NCBI GenBank assembly: GCA_949284445.1
Contig: CASDVP010000004.1
Span: 1-64,000 of the forward strand
Reading direction: 5' to 3'
Source of the DNA: an uncultured Bacillota bacterium
GTDB taxonomy: Bacteria > Bacillota_I > Bacilli_A > RFN20 > CAG-288
Length of the DNA: 64,000 nucleotides
Shown here: one piece after another, positions 16,986-25,456 of the stretch
Numbering within the stretch: position 1 is the stretch's first letter
How the letters are laid out: every line of letters begins with the position of its first letter
Translations under genes and position numbers: made by a program
Notes under the pieces: generated by a model
What the model was told of the DNA's origin: nothing
The model's input: only the letters and a program-made list of their open reading frames with translations
The model's database searches: none

Positions 16986-19244
16986 TTATTCGCCTTTCTT
17001 TTCTTCGTTGGTTTTAGATTGCTTGTTCTTTTTAGCTAAATCTCTGATAGAAGTGATCTTTTGAGGTTGCTTAGTACCAGATAATGGTTTAGTAGGTTTG
17101 ACAAGTTTGCCTTGAGTAAGATTGGTGTAACCAGCTTTTTTGTTTTCTTCTTCACGTTTTTTAGATAACCAATCGGTGTTAGAGCCTTGGTTGACGTAAA
17201 CAGGATTGACGACAGGTTGAACTTTGGTGACGCCTTTAGCAAAGGCGTCAGCAGCAGTTAATTCACCTTCATAAGTCTTGACACGATATTGCTTTAAGTC
17301 GAATTTGACTTTCTTAGCTTCAACTGGCTTGATATCAGGTCTAGCACGAGAACTGATAGCATGTAAAGGACCAGAGATAGCAGCGAGTTTCTTCTCTTCT
17401 GCTTTTTCCTCAACGTTTTCATCTTTTCTTTCGATTGGTGCGACAGGAGTGATAACCTGTTTCTTGGGCTCAACAGGTTTGATAGCTGGTGTTGCTTCGA
17501 CTTCGTGTGCTTCACCTAAATCGACTGGTTCTTCTTTAGCGATCGTCTTGACAGGGACATAAACGACTCTAGGAGCTTTGGGTTTTGCGGTAGGGACTTC
17601 ACGATGAGCGTTATTGGTGACTGTTTGTCTTGCTTCATAACGAGAGGCTCTTTCACCTTCTTCGACGACAGGTTCTTGTTCGATAATCGGATTGACTTTA
17701 TCTTCATCTTTCAAAGCATTGACAGCGATGACCGTAGCTTTATCTTCTGCTTTCTCAGCAGGTTTATCACTTTCTGCTTCAACAACTGGCTGCTTTTCTT
17801 CAACTTCTTCAGCTTTCTTCTCTTCAACTTTTTCTTCAACTGGTTGTTCTTTCACTTCTTCATGAACGATTTCAGTGACTACTGGTTCTACTATTGGCTC
17901 AGGTTTAGTTTCTACAGTGATATCTTCGAGCTTTTCTTCGGCTTTTGGAGCTTCTTCCTTAGGCTCTTCAACTGGCTTTTCTTCAACTGGTTGTTCAACA
18001 GCTTCTTTAGCAGCTTCATCCCAAGGAGTTTCACCGATTTCATTGATGCCAGGTAATACTTTGACAGGTTGAGATACTGGTTCTAAGCTTTCAGCGATCT
18101 GCTTAGCGCGTTCAGCATCTTTCTCTTCATTAGGAGTATGACCTACAGCAGCTAATGCTTTTGGCTCTAAAGAATTTAAGATAGTGTCAACATCTGATTC
18201 ATATATTCCAGGTAATGCATTACAAGGGACGTTATTGAATCTATCTAAGGCATTAAGGATAGCGATTTCTCTAGAAGTAGGTTGGATGTCTTTGAGTTCT
18301 TCACGACTGATGATCTTTTTAACTTTTTCTTTTAATTCTTCATCAGCAGAAGCTTTTTCTTCTTTTGCGACGACTGAAGCAGAATTGATTTTATCGATTT
18401 CATCAGGTCTTGCCATGAAAACAGGAGTACCGATCTGAACTGCAGCGGGAGCAGCAATCGCAGGAACGGTTTCAGGAATGATGTTTTCATCTTCATTAAC
18501 AGCAGTTTCAGCTTGACTGTAAGAAGCAACAACAGCAGGTTTCTTCTTAGGATTGCCGCCAGCGAGTGAAATGATGTGAAGGATGATATAGATGACTAAG
18601 AAGACGACAAACACCCAGAAAATAGCAGCTAAGAAGCTAGCGCTTGCTTGTGTTCCAAAGAAGGATAAAACATGGAGCGGTTTTCCATCGGCAAATAAAT
18701 TATTAGATAAATAGCTGAAACTATTATCGATCCAATTGACGATATCACCTAATTCTTTTTGGAAAGCGAAGGCGATTAAACTGCCAAATAAGACGAACAT
18801 CATCAAGAAATTGATAACTTCTAAAACATATCTATGAGTTTTATTAGCTTTTCTCTTCAATCTGACATGTCCGATAGCCATGAATGGGAAGTAGCATAAA
18901 ACGAATCCCAAAACAAAAATCATATAGTAAATAAAGGAGTAGACGACAGCGCTATAGAATAAAGAAGTTTCGCTGCCGATAACGAATGGCCAAGGCAATG
19001 AATATGCGGTGACAAAGTGCTCATGGACATAAGTGGTGAAGGCACCATTTTCTAAAGCGGCAGAACCTAATTCTTGACCTGCAGCTTCCATGATGAAATT
19101 AAATAGAGGAGTGAAGATGATGACGGCTCCAGCGACACCGATTAATAATAAGATGACTAAAAGAATAGTGAAAACAAGACTAGCAGCACGTGGCTTCAAT
19201 TTTTCTTGTTTTCTTTTAGCGGCTACATTTGTTTGTTTGCTCAT
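16986..19244 (-). CDS. Large membrane-anchored protein with long acidic/Pro-rich tail, unidentified
   Basis: I do not recognise this 752-residue protein. The first 235 residues carry four hydrophobic helices (about 23-52, 98-120, 143-163, 203-230). From about 235 to 640 the sequence is low complexity, dominated by Glu, Lys, Val, Pro and Ala, with many irregular copies of VEEK/PVEE-like units; it is predicted disordered and cytoplasmic. The last 110 residues are basic and look more ordered (VKFDLKQYRVKTYEGELTAADAFAKG split over 648-690), ending in a Lys-rich tail. GGAGG precedes the ATG. It is monocistronic. A scaffold or cytoskeleton-anchoring role is conceivable but unproven. Confidence 0.8.
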   Translation of the reverse strand: MSKQTNVAAKRKQEKLKPRAASLVFTILLVILLLIGVAGAVIIFTPLFNFIMEAAGQELGSAALENGAFTTYVHEHFVTAYSLPWPFVIGSETSLFYSAVVYSFIYYMIFVLGFVLCYFPFMAIGHVRLKRKANKTHRYVLEVINFLMMFVLFGSLIAFAFQKELGDIVNWIDNSFSYLSNNLFADGKPLHVLSFFGTQASASFLAAIFWVFVVFLVIYIILHIISLAGGNPKKKPAVVASYSQAETAVNEDENIIPETVPAIAAPAAVQIGTPVFMARPDEIDKINSASVVAKEEKASADEELKEKVKKIISREELKDIQPTSREIAILNALDRFNNVPCNALPGIYESDVDTILNSLEPKALAAVGHTPNEEKDAERAKQIAESLEPVSQPVKVLPGINEIGETPWDEAAKEAVEQPVEEKPVEEPKEEAPKAEEKLEDITVETKPEPIVEPVVTEIVHEEVKEQPVEEKVEEKKAEEVEEKQPVVEAESDKPAEKAEDKATVIAVNALKDEDKVNPIIEQEPVVEEGERASRYEARQTVTNNAHREVPTAKPKAPRVVYVPVKTIAKEEPVDLGEAHEVEATPAIKPVEPKKQVITPVAPIERKDENVEEKAEEKKLAAISGPLHAISSRARPDIKPVEAKKVKFDLKQYRVKTYEGELTAADAFAKGVTKVQPVVNPVYVNQGSNTDWLSKKREEENKKAGYTNLTQGKLVKPTKPLSGTKQPQKITSIRDLAKKNKQSKTNEEKKGE

Positions 19245-19562
19245 GTTGAGACCTCCGTCTAATGATTAAAAAACCATAGATCCCTATAAATCTACTTTAG
19301 TTTAGCACTACATAAAAACTTTTTGCAATTATTATTTAAAAAAAATCAAAAAAACTTAAGAAACAACTTTTTAGATTGATGACGATAGCAACAAGTAGTG
19401 TTGAAAAGAAAAACCTACTAGTTGAGAAATAATCTAGTAGGCTTTTCATGTGCTATTCAATGGAATTTATTGGTTTATTTATATTTATAATGTAAAATAA
19501 GCAGGTGTTTTTTTCAATCTTTATCAAATATTATTTAATTTAATATTTCTTGAGGTACATAT
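19245..19562. other. 318-nt divergent intergenic region
   Basis: This separates two divergent genes. It contains the GGAGG ribosome-binding site of the minus-strand gene at its left end, a perfect 8-bp hairpin flanked by A and T runs (19414-19441), and TGAGGT before the plus-strand HAD gene at its right end. I see no open frame and no clear promoter hexamers. A terminator-like hairpin between divergent promoters is unexpected and could end a short transcript. Confidence 0.5.
19414..19447. terminator. Terminator-like hairpin in a divergent gap
   Basis: CCTACTAG (19414-19421) pairs perfectly with CTAGTAGG (19434-19441) over a 12-nt loop. AAAAGAAAAA precedes it and CTTTTC follows it. It could terminate a small plus-strand RNA starting after about 19300, or a minus-strand RNA that would run toward the 752-residue protein gene. 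Confidence 0.45.
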
Positions 19563-20300
19563 ATGATTAAAAATGTAAAAGCTGTTTTCTTTGATTGTTG
19601 GGATACTCTGATCAGTTTTAAGATGAAAACTGCAACTTGGAATACAGATTGTTTAAAAAGACATTCTTTAAATTCAAAACAAGTTGATTGGAAGGCTGTC
19701 AATGCCTTTGCAGATGATTTTTTGAACACCTATATCTGTAGCGGCAGTTTATATGAGATTCAAGCTGAGCAATTTTTAAATTTGCTTGTCATCAATTTTA
19801 AATTGGAGCTTGATTGCTCTATCTCAGAGTGTGTGCATGAAATACTTTCAAGCCTAAGCCCCACAGCTGTTCCTTTAGTGGATGCTTTTTTAAATCTTTT
19901 AAATAGAGATGGTATTTATCATGCTGTCTTATCTAATACGATTTATGATAGTGATGATACTTTTAAGCTGATCAATAAATTATTACCTGATAACGGATTG
20001 CAGTTTTTCTTAGGATCTGCTGAAATCGGTGTGAAGAAACCGAATAAATTATTTTTCGAAGCGGGATTAAATAAATCAGGTATTAAAAAAGAAAATGCGA
20101 TCTATATCGGTGATTCATTTTATGCGGATATCAACGGAGCCTTTTCTGCTGGGTTCAATAATGTGATTTGGTTAAATCCTACTAGAAAAGATGCTGCTTC
20201 TTTTGCAAAGTTTATCGATTATAATAAGATTTCTTTTATAGATGTTTCTTCTTTCAAGGATGTCATTAAACTATATGAGGGCGGTAGATTATGGAAGTGA
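19563..20300 (+). CDS. HAD superfamily hydrolase
   Basis: A haloacid-dehalogenase-type phosphatase of 245 residues. Motif I is FFDCWDTLI (nucleophile Asp and acid/base Asp, about 9-17). A helical cap follows. Motif II is LSNT (about 119-122), motif III Lys is in VKKPNKLFF (about 157), and motif IV is YIGDSFYADI (about 178-187). The Trp two residues before the second Asp is unusual, but motif I is intact. The substrate is unknown. It overlaps the acyl-ACP thioesterase gene by 10 nt, which suggests a link to fatty-acid or phospholipid precursors. Confidence 0.9.
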   Translation: MIKNVKAVFFDCWDTLISFKMKTATWNTDCLKRHSLNSKQVDWKAVNAFADDFLNTYICSGSLYEIQAEQFLNLLVINFKLELDCSISECVHEILSSLSPTAVPLVDAFLNLLNRDGIYHAVLSNTIYDSDDTFKLINKLLPDNGLQFFLGSAEIGVKKPNKLFFEAGLNKSGIKKENAIYIGDSFYADINGAFSAGFNNVIWLNPTRKDAASFAKFIDYNKISFIDVSSFKDVIKLYEGGRLWK

Positions 20301-21040
20301 ATTTAAATAGTCTTCTTTTTTACAAAAGAGAATTTCATGGTCAAAACATTGATGATAATGGTAATCCATCTTTGTTTGAAATTTTTGATAATTTTCAAAA
20401 AGCTGCGATTCCGCATGCGGATCTTTTAGGCTTTGGAAATAGTTTTTTACAATCACATAATCTTTTGATAGTGATTTGTCGTATGAAAATTCAATTTTAT
20501 AAACGATTTCATCAAGGTAAGAAGTATACATTAGTCACCTTTCCTTTTTATCCCGATAAAATACATGTCTATCGTGATGCGATTATCTTTGATGATAGAA
20601 ATGAGAAAGTAGCCGCATTGTCATCACTTTGGGTGATGTTAGATCGTGTTCGTCGAAGAATTACATTGATGACTGAATTACAACATGTATGTGATAAGTA
20701 TCATGATGAAATGAAAAATCTCAGTCGAGTTTTTCCAGAAGGGTTGATTTCTTTACAATTTTCATTGTCTTCAGATTCAGAATTAAAAAGTAAGTCATAT
20801 GTTGTCACTGAAAGTGATATTGATGTTAACCATCATCTCAATAATGCAGTTTATGCCAAAATTTTAGATGATTTTAAACATGATGGCTGTTTTAAATCAG
20901 TTGAGATTAATTTTGATAAAGAATGTTTGTTAGGAGAGACTTTACTCACTTATCGATATTCTGAAGACACTTGTGATCAATTTATCGGTTATAAAGAAGA
21001 TAAAAGCATTTCTTATAAAGCACAAATCTTTTACTATTGA
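20291..21040 (+). CDS. Acyl-ACP thioesterase (FatA/PF01643 family)
   Basis: Hydrolyses acyl-ACP to release free fatty acid. The 249 residues show the tandem hotdog layout: an N-terminal hotdog with FDNFQKAAIPHADLLG (about 31-46) and a second with TESDIDVNHHLNNAVYAKI split near 176-194, where the Asp-x-Asn-x-His-x-Asn-Asn catalytic pattern is conserved. The start lies inside the end of the HAD gene with GAGGGCGG upstream. In bacteria lacking full fatty-acid synthesis this enzyme often sits alone; no fab genes are nearby. Confidence 0.9.
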   Translation: MEVNLNSLLFYKREFHGQNIDDNGNPSLFEIFDNFQKAAIPHADLLGFGNSFLQSHNLLIVICRMKIQFYKRFHQGKKYTLVTFPFYPDKIHVYRDAIIFDDRNEKVAALSSLWVMLDRVRRRITLMTELQHVCDKYHDEMKNLSRVFPEGLISLQFSLSSDSELKSKSYVVTESDIDVNHHLNNAVYAKILDDFKHDGCFKSVEINFDKECLLGETLLTYRYSEDTCDQFIGYKEDKSISYKAQIFYY

Positions 21041-21059
21041 TGAACAAAATATCTCTATT

Positions 21060-21075
21060 CAACTAATATTAGTTG
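21060..21075 (+). promoter_or_regulatory. Perfect 16-bp palindrome abutting the comFA start codon
   Basis: CAACTAATATTAGTTG is exactly self-complementary and ends 1 nt before the comFA ATG at 21077. It contains TAATAT, which could be the -10 box (7 nt from ATG), with TGAACA 17 nt upstream as a weak -35. There is no Shine-Dalgarno sequence. The arrangement suggests an operator covering the -10 box of a leaderless mRNA. Confidence 0.5.
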
Positions 21076-21076
21076 T

Positions 21077-22219
21077 ATGGGAAATATATTTGTTTGTCCA
21101 AAATGTGGTAATTCAGATCCACGCTATATCGGATTTATTAATGGAAAACCTTATTGCAGATTATGTTTGTCTTTTAAAGGCGAAGATGCCAAAAAGGATT
21201 ACCGCATAAAAAAGAATATAAAGTTAACGTTAGACTATCCATTGAGTGCGAAGCAGAAGAAGATTTCTGATGAAGTAGTCACCTGTTTAAAAGAAAAGAA
21301 GAATGTTTTGATTCATGCTGTGACAGGTGCTGGGAAGACCGAACTTGTTTATAAAGCGATCGAAATGTATCTTTCACTTGGACTTCACGTCGGTTTTGCT
21401 ACTCCCAGAAAAGATGTTGTCATCGATCTCAAGCCAAGGATTCAAGAGGCTTTTAAAGATGCGCGTGTCATAGCAGTATATGGTGAGCACACTAAAAGAT
21501 TGAATGGTGATATCATCGTTTTAACAACCCACCAACTTTATCGGTACAATCATTATTTTGATCTTCTTATATTAGATGAAATAGATGCTTTTCCTTATGC
21601 GGGTAATAGACTGCTACAAACTTTTTTCTATAATTCAGTTCGAGGAAATTATATTTTGTTAAGTGCAACGCCTTCTACTGAAATTTTAGATAAAATGAAA
21701 CGTGAAGGAAGAGTCCTTGAACTTTTTGAAAGATATCATAAAGGTAAGCTTATAGTTCCAAAGGTGATTGAAAAACCTGAGTATTTTTTAATTGCGACTT
21801 GCTTGAAAGAATTAAAGAGATTTATCACACTAAAGAAACCAGTTTTCATATTTGTTCCTACTATAGAAACAGGTAAAAATCTTTTTAAACTTTTATCATT
21901 ATTTATAAAAGATGGTAGTTTTGTTTCTTCACAAGAAGAGATGAGAAAAATCGATATAGAAAAGTTTAAAAATGGGGATCTTAAATACCTTGTAACAACA
22001 TCTATTTTAGAGCGTGGAGTCACAGTGAAAGATTTACAAGTCATCGTTTTTGAGGCGGATAATTATATCTATAACAAAGAGACACTGATTCAAATAGCTG
22101 GAAGAGTCGGTAGAAAAATAGGTGCTACAAATGGAGAAGTATTGTTTATAGCTTCGGATATTTCTAATGCGATGCAAGAAGCGATTGAAGACACCAAAAG
22201 ATACAATGAACATCGATGA
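21077..22219 (+). CDS. comFA: ComFA-like DEAD-box DNA translocase
   Basis: Superfamily 2 ATPase that in competent Firmicutes helps pull single-stranded DNA into the cytosol. The 380 residues start with a four-cysteine zinc finger (CPKCG and CRLC, residues 7-35). Walker A is AVTGAGKTE (about 82-90), the DEAD box is DEID (about 172), motif III is LSATPS (about 200), and helicase motifs V-VI include TTSILERGVT and QIAGRVGR (about 345). It is shorter than the Bacillus homologue (about 460). It overlaps comFC by 4 nt. No other competence genes are in the window. Confidence 0.93.
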   Translation: MGNIFVCPKCGNSDPRYIGFINGKPYCRLCLSFKGEDAKKDYRIKKNIKLTLDYPLSAKQKKISDEVVTCLKEKKNVLIHAVTGAGKTELVYKAIEMYLSLGLHVGFATPRKDVVIDLKPRIQEAFKDARVIAVYGEHTKRLNGDIIVLTTHQLYRYNHYFDLLILDEIDAFPYAGNRLLQTFFYNSVRGNYILLSATPSTEILDKMKREGRVLELFERYHKGKLIVPKVIEKPEYFLIATCLKELKRFITLKKPVFIFVPTIETGKNLFKLLSLFIKDGSFVSSQEEMRKIDIEKFKNGDLKYLVTTSILERGVTVKDLQVIVFEADNYIYNKETLIQIAGRVGRKIGATNGEVLFIASDISNAMQEAIEDTKRYNEHR

Positions 22220-22839
22220 AATATTGTAAGATTTGTTTTCAGCCTATCAAAACTACTCCTCTAAGATTTTTTATCGAAGATGAGCCTCTGATATGCGATA
22301 GCTGTTTATCTAAAATCTATGTTGATTTGCATAGAAGGAAGCATTATGGAGCTTCGATTCTCTTTTTGTCGACCTATACAGGTGCTTTAAAAGACTGGTT
22401 GTTTCAATATAAAGAAAATTTAGACATCGAATTAGCACCTGTATTTTTATATCTATTCGTTCCAATATTAAAGTTTTTGTATAGGAATTATCTTTTCATT
22501 CCATTACCTTCATCTGAAGATAAAGAGAGTAAACGAGGTTTTTCTCATTTGGAAGAGATGCTAAAAAGTCATCATTTCAATTACATCAAGGCATTTAGAA
22601 AAAATGATGTTGAGCAAAAAGAAAAAGGAAGGACAGATCGCTATGAAGACGAGGGGATAACCTTGATGATTGATCCTGAAAAACTCATGGATAAAAAGAT
22701 CATTTTATTCGATGATGTTTTCACAACAGGTAACACTTTTAAATCTTCATTAGATTGTTTAAAAAAGATAAAGACAAAAACTGTCAAAGGATTAATACTA
22801 CTAGATAATCATTTTATAGAACAGAGAAAGTTAAAATAG
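22216..22839 (+). CDS. comFC: ComFC/GntX-like phosphoribosyltransferase-domain protein
   Basis: Partner of ComFA in DNA uptake. The 207 residues begin with a two-pair cysteine finger (CKICF and CDSC, residues 4-30), followed by a PRTase fold with the PRPP-binding loop IILFDDVFTTGNTF (about 170-183). The overlap with comFA indicates a single operon. The known partnership with ComFA and the fused operon make the assignment firm; whether the cell is naturally competent cannot be told. Confidence 0.92.
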   Translation: MKYCKICFQPIKTTPLRFFIEDEPLICDSCLSKIYVDLHRRKHYGASILFLSTYTGALKDWLFQYKENLDIELAPVFLYLFVPILKFLYRNYLFIPLPSSEDKESKRGFSHLEEMLKSHHFNYIKAFRKNDVEQKEKGRTDRYEDEGITLMIDPEKLMDKKIILFDDVFTTGNTFKSSLDCLKKIKTKTVKGLILLDNHFIEQRKLK

Positions 22840-22910
22840 ACATTTTTTTTCTGATAATAAAAATGTTGCATTGATTTTGAATAAATTATCTTTCTAATCA
22901 TAACCTTTGT

Positions 22911-22938
22911 TTAATAAATAACTAATATTTTATATAAT
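22911..22938 (+). promoter_or_regulatory. Promoter of the gdpP operon
   Basis: TTAATA (22911-22916) and TATAAT (22933-22938) are 16 nt apart, about 27 nt upstream of the gdpP ATG. TGGAG precedes that ATG. Confidence 0.5.
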
Positions 22939-22964
22939 ATATAAGTTTACTGGAGATTTGAGCC

Positions 22965-24995
22965 ATGTTTAAATTGCTTAAAATACAACGATTACTTATC
23001 ACTCTGTCTTTGATCATCGAGTTTATCGCCATAGGGATATTAGCTCTTTTGATTGTGTTTGTTCCTTATGATGGGTATCCGATTCTGACTTTAGTTTTTT
23101 TAGCTATTTTTGCTTTATACAATACGATTATTTCTATTCTTTTTAACTACTGGATTCAAAAGAAAAAAGGAACGACTGAAACCTCATCCGCTGAGATCAT
23201 CGGTAATGACATTGATGAAGCATATAGGTTCGGTGGTGTCGGCTTAGTCGTCATCGATGTTAATAATGTCGTTATGTGGGCGAATGATTTTATTCTCAGC
23301 TGTTTTCCAGATATCGTTGATAAGCCGATCACTGATACATTTTCCGCAGTCAGCAGTTTATTAAATAACGATACTAGTGATGATAAAGGTGAAAGAAAAT
23401 ATGTCATCGATAAAATCTTCGTCGATAATCATTACTTCAGTGTCGAATATTTAAAAGATGCTCGTCTATTCATTTTCAAAGATACTCAAGATAAGGAAAA
23501 TTTAAATCTAGATAATAAAAAGCAAGCACCTGTCGTCGGTTATATCGCGATAGATAATTATTATGATGTTCAGATGCAAGTTTCAGATGATGCTAAATTC
23601 AATGATGCATTATCTTCAGTAAGAAATCTGATCACTACTTTCGGTTCGACTTATAAAGCTCTTTTGCGAAGTGTGAAAGATGATCGCTATCTCTTCGTCA
23701 CTACCTTTGAAAATTATGAAGCGATGTTCCAAGCAAAGTTTAATGTCGTGGATAAAGTTCGCAGTCTTATGAAAGATGGATTCACGCTATCAATCGGTGT
23801 CTCGTTTGGCTTCCCTGAATTTGCTAAATTGACTGAACTAGCTTCTTCAGCATTGGATGTTGCTCTTTCTAGAGGAGGCGATCAAGTAGTCGTCTATCCT
23901 TTCAGTAATGAGATGATTTATATCGGCGGTAAAACTGAGCTAAAGCCGAGTAGAAATAGAGTTAAAATCAGAACTATGTCTAATTCTTTCTTGACAACTA
24001 TTCGCAGCTATCAGAAAGTTCTCATCATGGGACATACGAATGCAGATTTTGATTCTATCGGTTCTTCTTTAGGCGTTTACTTATTATGTAAATATGCGAA
24101 AGTTGATGCTCGAATTTGTTATGAGGAACAACTGGTTGAGAGCAAATGCCGCATCGCTATCAACAGCAATTACGATCGCAAAACTGAATTTGAACATATT
24201 TTTGTCAATTTCAAGCAGGCTGGCGATTATTTAGATGAGAATACCTTATTGATAATCGTCGATCATAATAATCCGAATATCACGATGTTCCCGATGATTT
24301 TGGACAAAGCTGAGCACATCGCTTTGGTCGATCATCATCGACCAGGGTTACAGACGATCGAAAATCCGATATTCAATTGTGTTGATCCTTCCGCTTCTTC
24401 AACTTCTGAGATTCTCACTTCATATATCACTTATAATGTCGAAGATATTTTTATCGATAAGAGAACAGCTACTTTCTTATTAGCTGGTATCACAATGGAT
24501 ACACATAATTTCAAAGATAAAGCCTCTATAGCTACTTTTGAAGCGGCAAGCCAATTGAAATCCTATAATGCTGATTCCGCTAAGGTGGATGACTTCTTAA
24601 AAGAAGATTACGAAGAATATAAGCAGAAAATTTTGATTTTGAATTCTTCGGAGATTCCTTATCGTGGTGTCTTAGTAGCCAAAGCACCTGATGATGAGGT
24701 CATCGCTTCTGTCATGTTAGCTTTAGTAGCTGATGATGCTATTCAAATTCGCGGTGTTCAATGCGCATTAGCTTATGGAAGGATAGATGAACACACGATC
24801 AAAGTATCGGCGAGATCAGATGGGACGATCAATTGTGGTGTTCTGATGGAAAAATTGGGTGGTGGAGGTCATTTTGCTATGGCAGCTGCGACCTTCACTG
24901 ATCAGACGATAGAAGAAGCAAAACAGAAAATTTATAAAGTTCTTGAAGATTATTTAGATGATGCTCGTTCTAGCACCATGAAAGGAGATAATTAA
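22965..24995 (+). CDS. gdpP: Cyclic-di-AMP phosphodiesterase GdpP
   Basis: Membrane enzyme that cleaves c-di-AMP to pApA and so sets potassium and cell-wall homeostasis. The 676 residues contain two N-terminal transmembrane helices (about 10-30 and 37-60), a PAS domain (about 85-160), a degenerate GGDEF domain (about 180-310) and the catalytic DHH-DHHA1 module with GHTNADFDSIG, VDHNNP and DHHRPG (about 350-470) and a C-terminal GGGGHF. It heads the run gdpP-rplI-dnaB-walJ-rlmH with 1-2 nt gaps or overlaps. gdpP-rplI-dnaB neighbours are conserved in Bacillus near the origin. Confidence 0.95.
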   Translation: MFKLLKIQRLLITLSLIIEFIAIGILALLIVFVPYDGYPILTLVFLAIFALYNTIISILFNYWIQKKKGTTETSSAEIIGNDIDEAYRFGGVGLVVIDVNNVVMWANDFILSCFPDIVDKPITDTFSAVSSLLNNDTSDDKGERKYVIDKIFVDNHYFSVEYLKDARLFIFKDTQDKENLNLDNKKQAPVVGYIAIDNYYDVQMQVSDDAKFNDALSSVRNLITTFGSTYKALLRSVKDDRYLFVTTFENYEAMFQAKFNVVDKVRSLMKDGFTLSIGVSFGFPEFAKLTELASSALDVALSRGGDQVVVYPFSNEMIYIGGKTELKPSRNRVKIRTMSNSFLTTIRSYQKVLIMGHTNADFDSIGSSLGVYLLCKYAKVDARICYEEQLVESKCRIAINSNYDRKTEFEHIFVNFKQAGDYLDENTLLIIVDHNNPNITMFPMILDKAEHIALVDHHRPGLQTIENPIFNCVDPSASSTSEILTSYITYNVEDIFIDKRTATFLLAGITMDTHNFKDKASIATFEAASQLKSYNADSAKVDDFLKEDYEEYKQKILILNSSEIPYRGVLVAKAPDDEVIASVMLALVADDAIQIRGVQCALAYGRIDEHTIKVSARSDGTINCGVLMEKLGGGGHFAMAAATFTDQTIEEAKQKIYKVLEDYLDDARSSTMKGDN

Positions 24996-24996
24996 T

Positions 24997-25455
24997 ATGA
25001 AAGTTTTGATGAAAAAAGATTTAAGAAAAGTTGGGAAGAAAGGTGAAGTAGTCGAAGTTTCTGACGGCTATGGAGCTAATTATGTGATCCCTCAAGGCTA
25101 TGGTGTCTTATTCACTGAACAAGCCAAAAAAGCTTATGCAAAAGAGGTTGAAATCGAAAAACAAGAAGAAGCTAAGCGAGTTTTAGAAGCTCAAAAATTA
25201 GCTGAGAGATTAAAAGGCATCACTCTAGAATTTGAAGCTCCAGCTGGCAGAAGAGGCGAGATGATCGGTAATATTTCTTTCAAAGAGATTGCTGAGACCT
25301 TGAAGAAAAAATATGATATCAACGTCGATAAAAAGATGTTGGTCGAGAAGAATGTTTTAGTCAACGGCTTTGGCAAAACCTCGTTGAAATTAGAGCTTCA
25401 TAAAGGCGTTTTTGGCGAAGTTAATATCCATGTTTCTTTAAGAGAGAAAAAGTAA
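24997..25455 (+). CDS. rplI: 50S ribosomal protein L9
   Basis: Ribosomal protein of 152 residues with the N-terminal L9 signature KVLMKKDLRKVGKKGEVVEV (residues 2-21), conserved GYGANYVIPQGYG, the long connecting helix and the C-terminal domain. It lies 1 nt after gdpP. AAAGGAG precedes its ATG. Confidence 0.98.
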   Translation: MKVLMKKDLRKVGKKGEVVEVSDGYGANYVIPQGYGVLFTEQAKKAYAKEVEIEKQEEAKRVLEAQKLAERLKGITLEFEAPAGRRGEMIGNISFKEIAETLKKKYDINVDKKMLVEKNVLVNGFGKTSLKLELHKGVFGEVNIHVSLREKK

Positions 25456-25456
25456 A

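Noticed and set aside
17604-18056. Plus-strand open frame of 150 codons inside the 752-residue protein gene
   Set aside because: It is a Phe/Ser-rich shadow of the Glu/Lys-rich repeats on the other strand, with no start signal.
17000-18500. Tandem DNA repeats in the 752-residue protein gene
   Set aside because: The similarity is at the level of Glu/Lys/Pro composition. No unit repeats exactly enough at the DNA level to call a repeat array.
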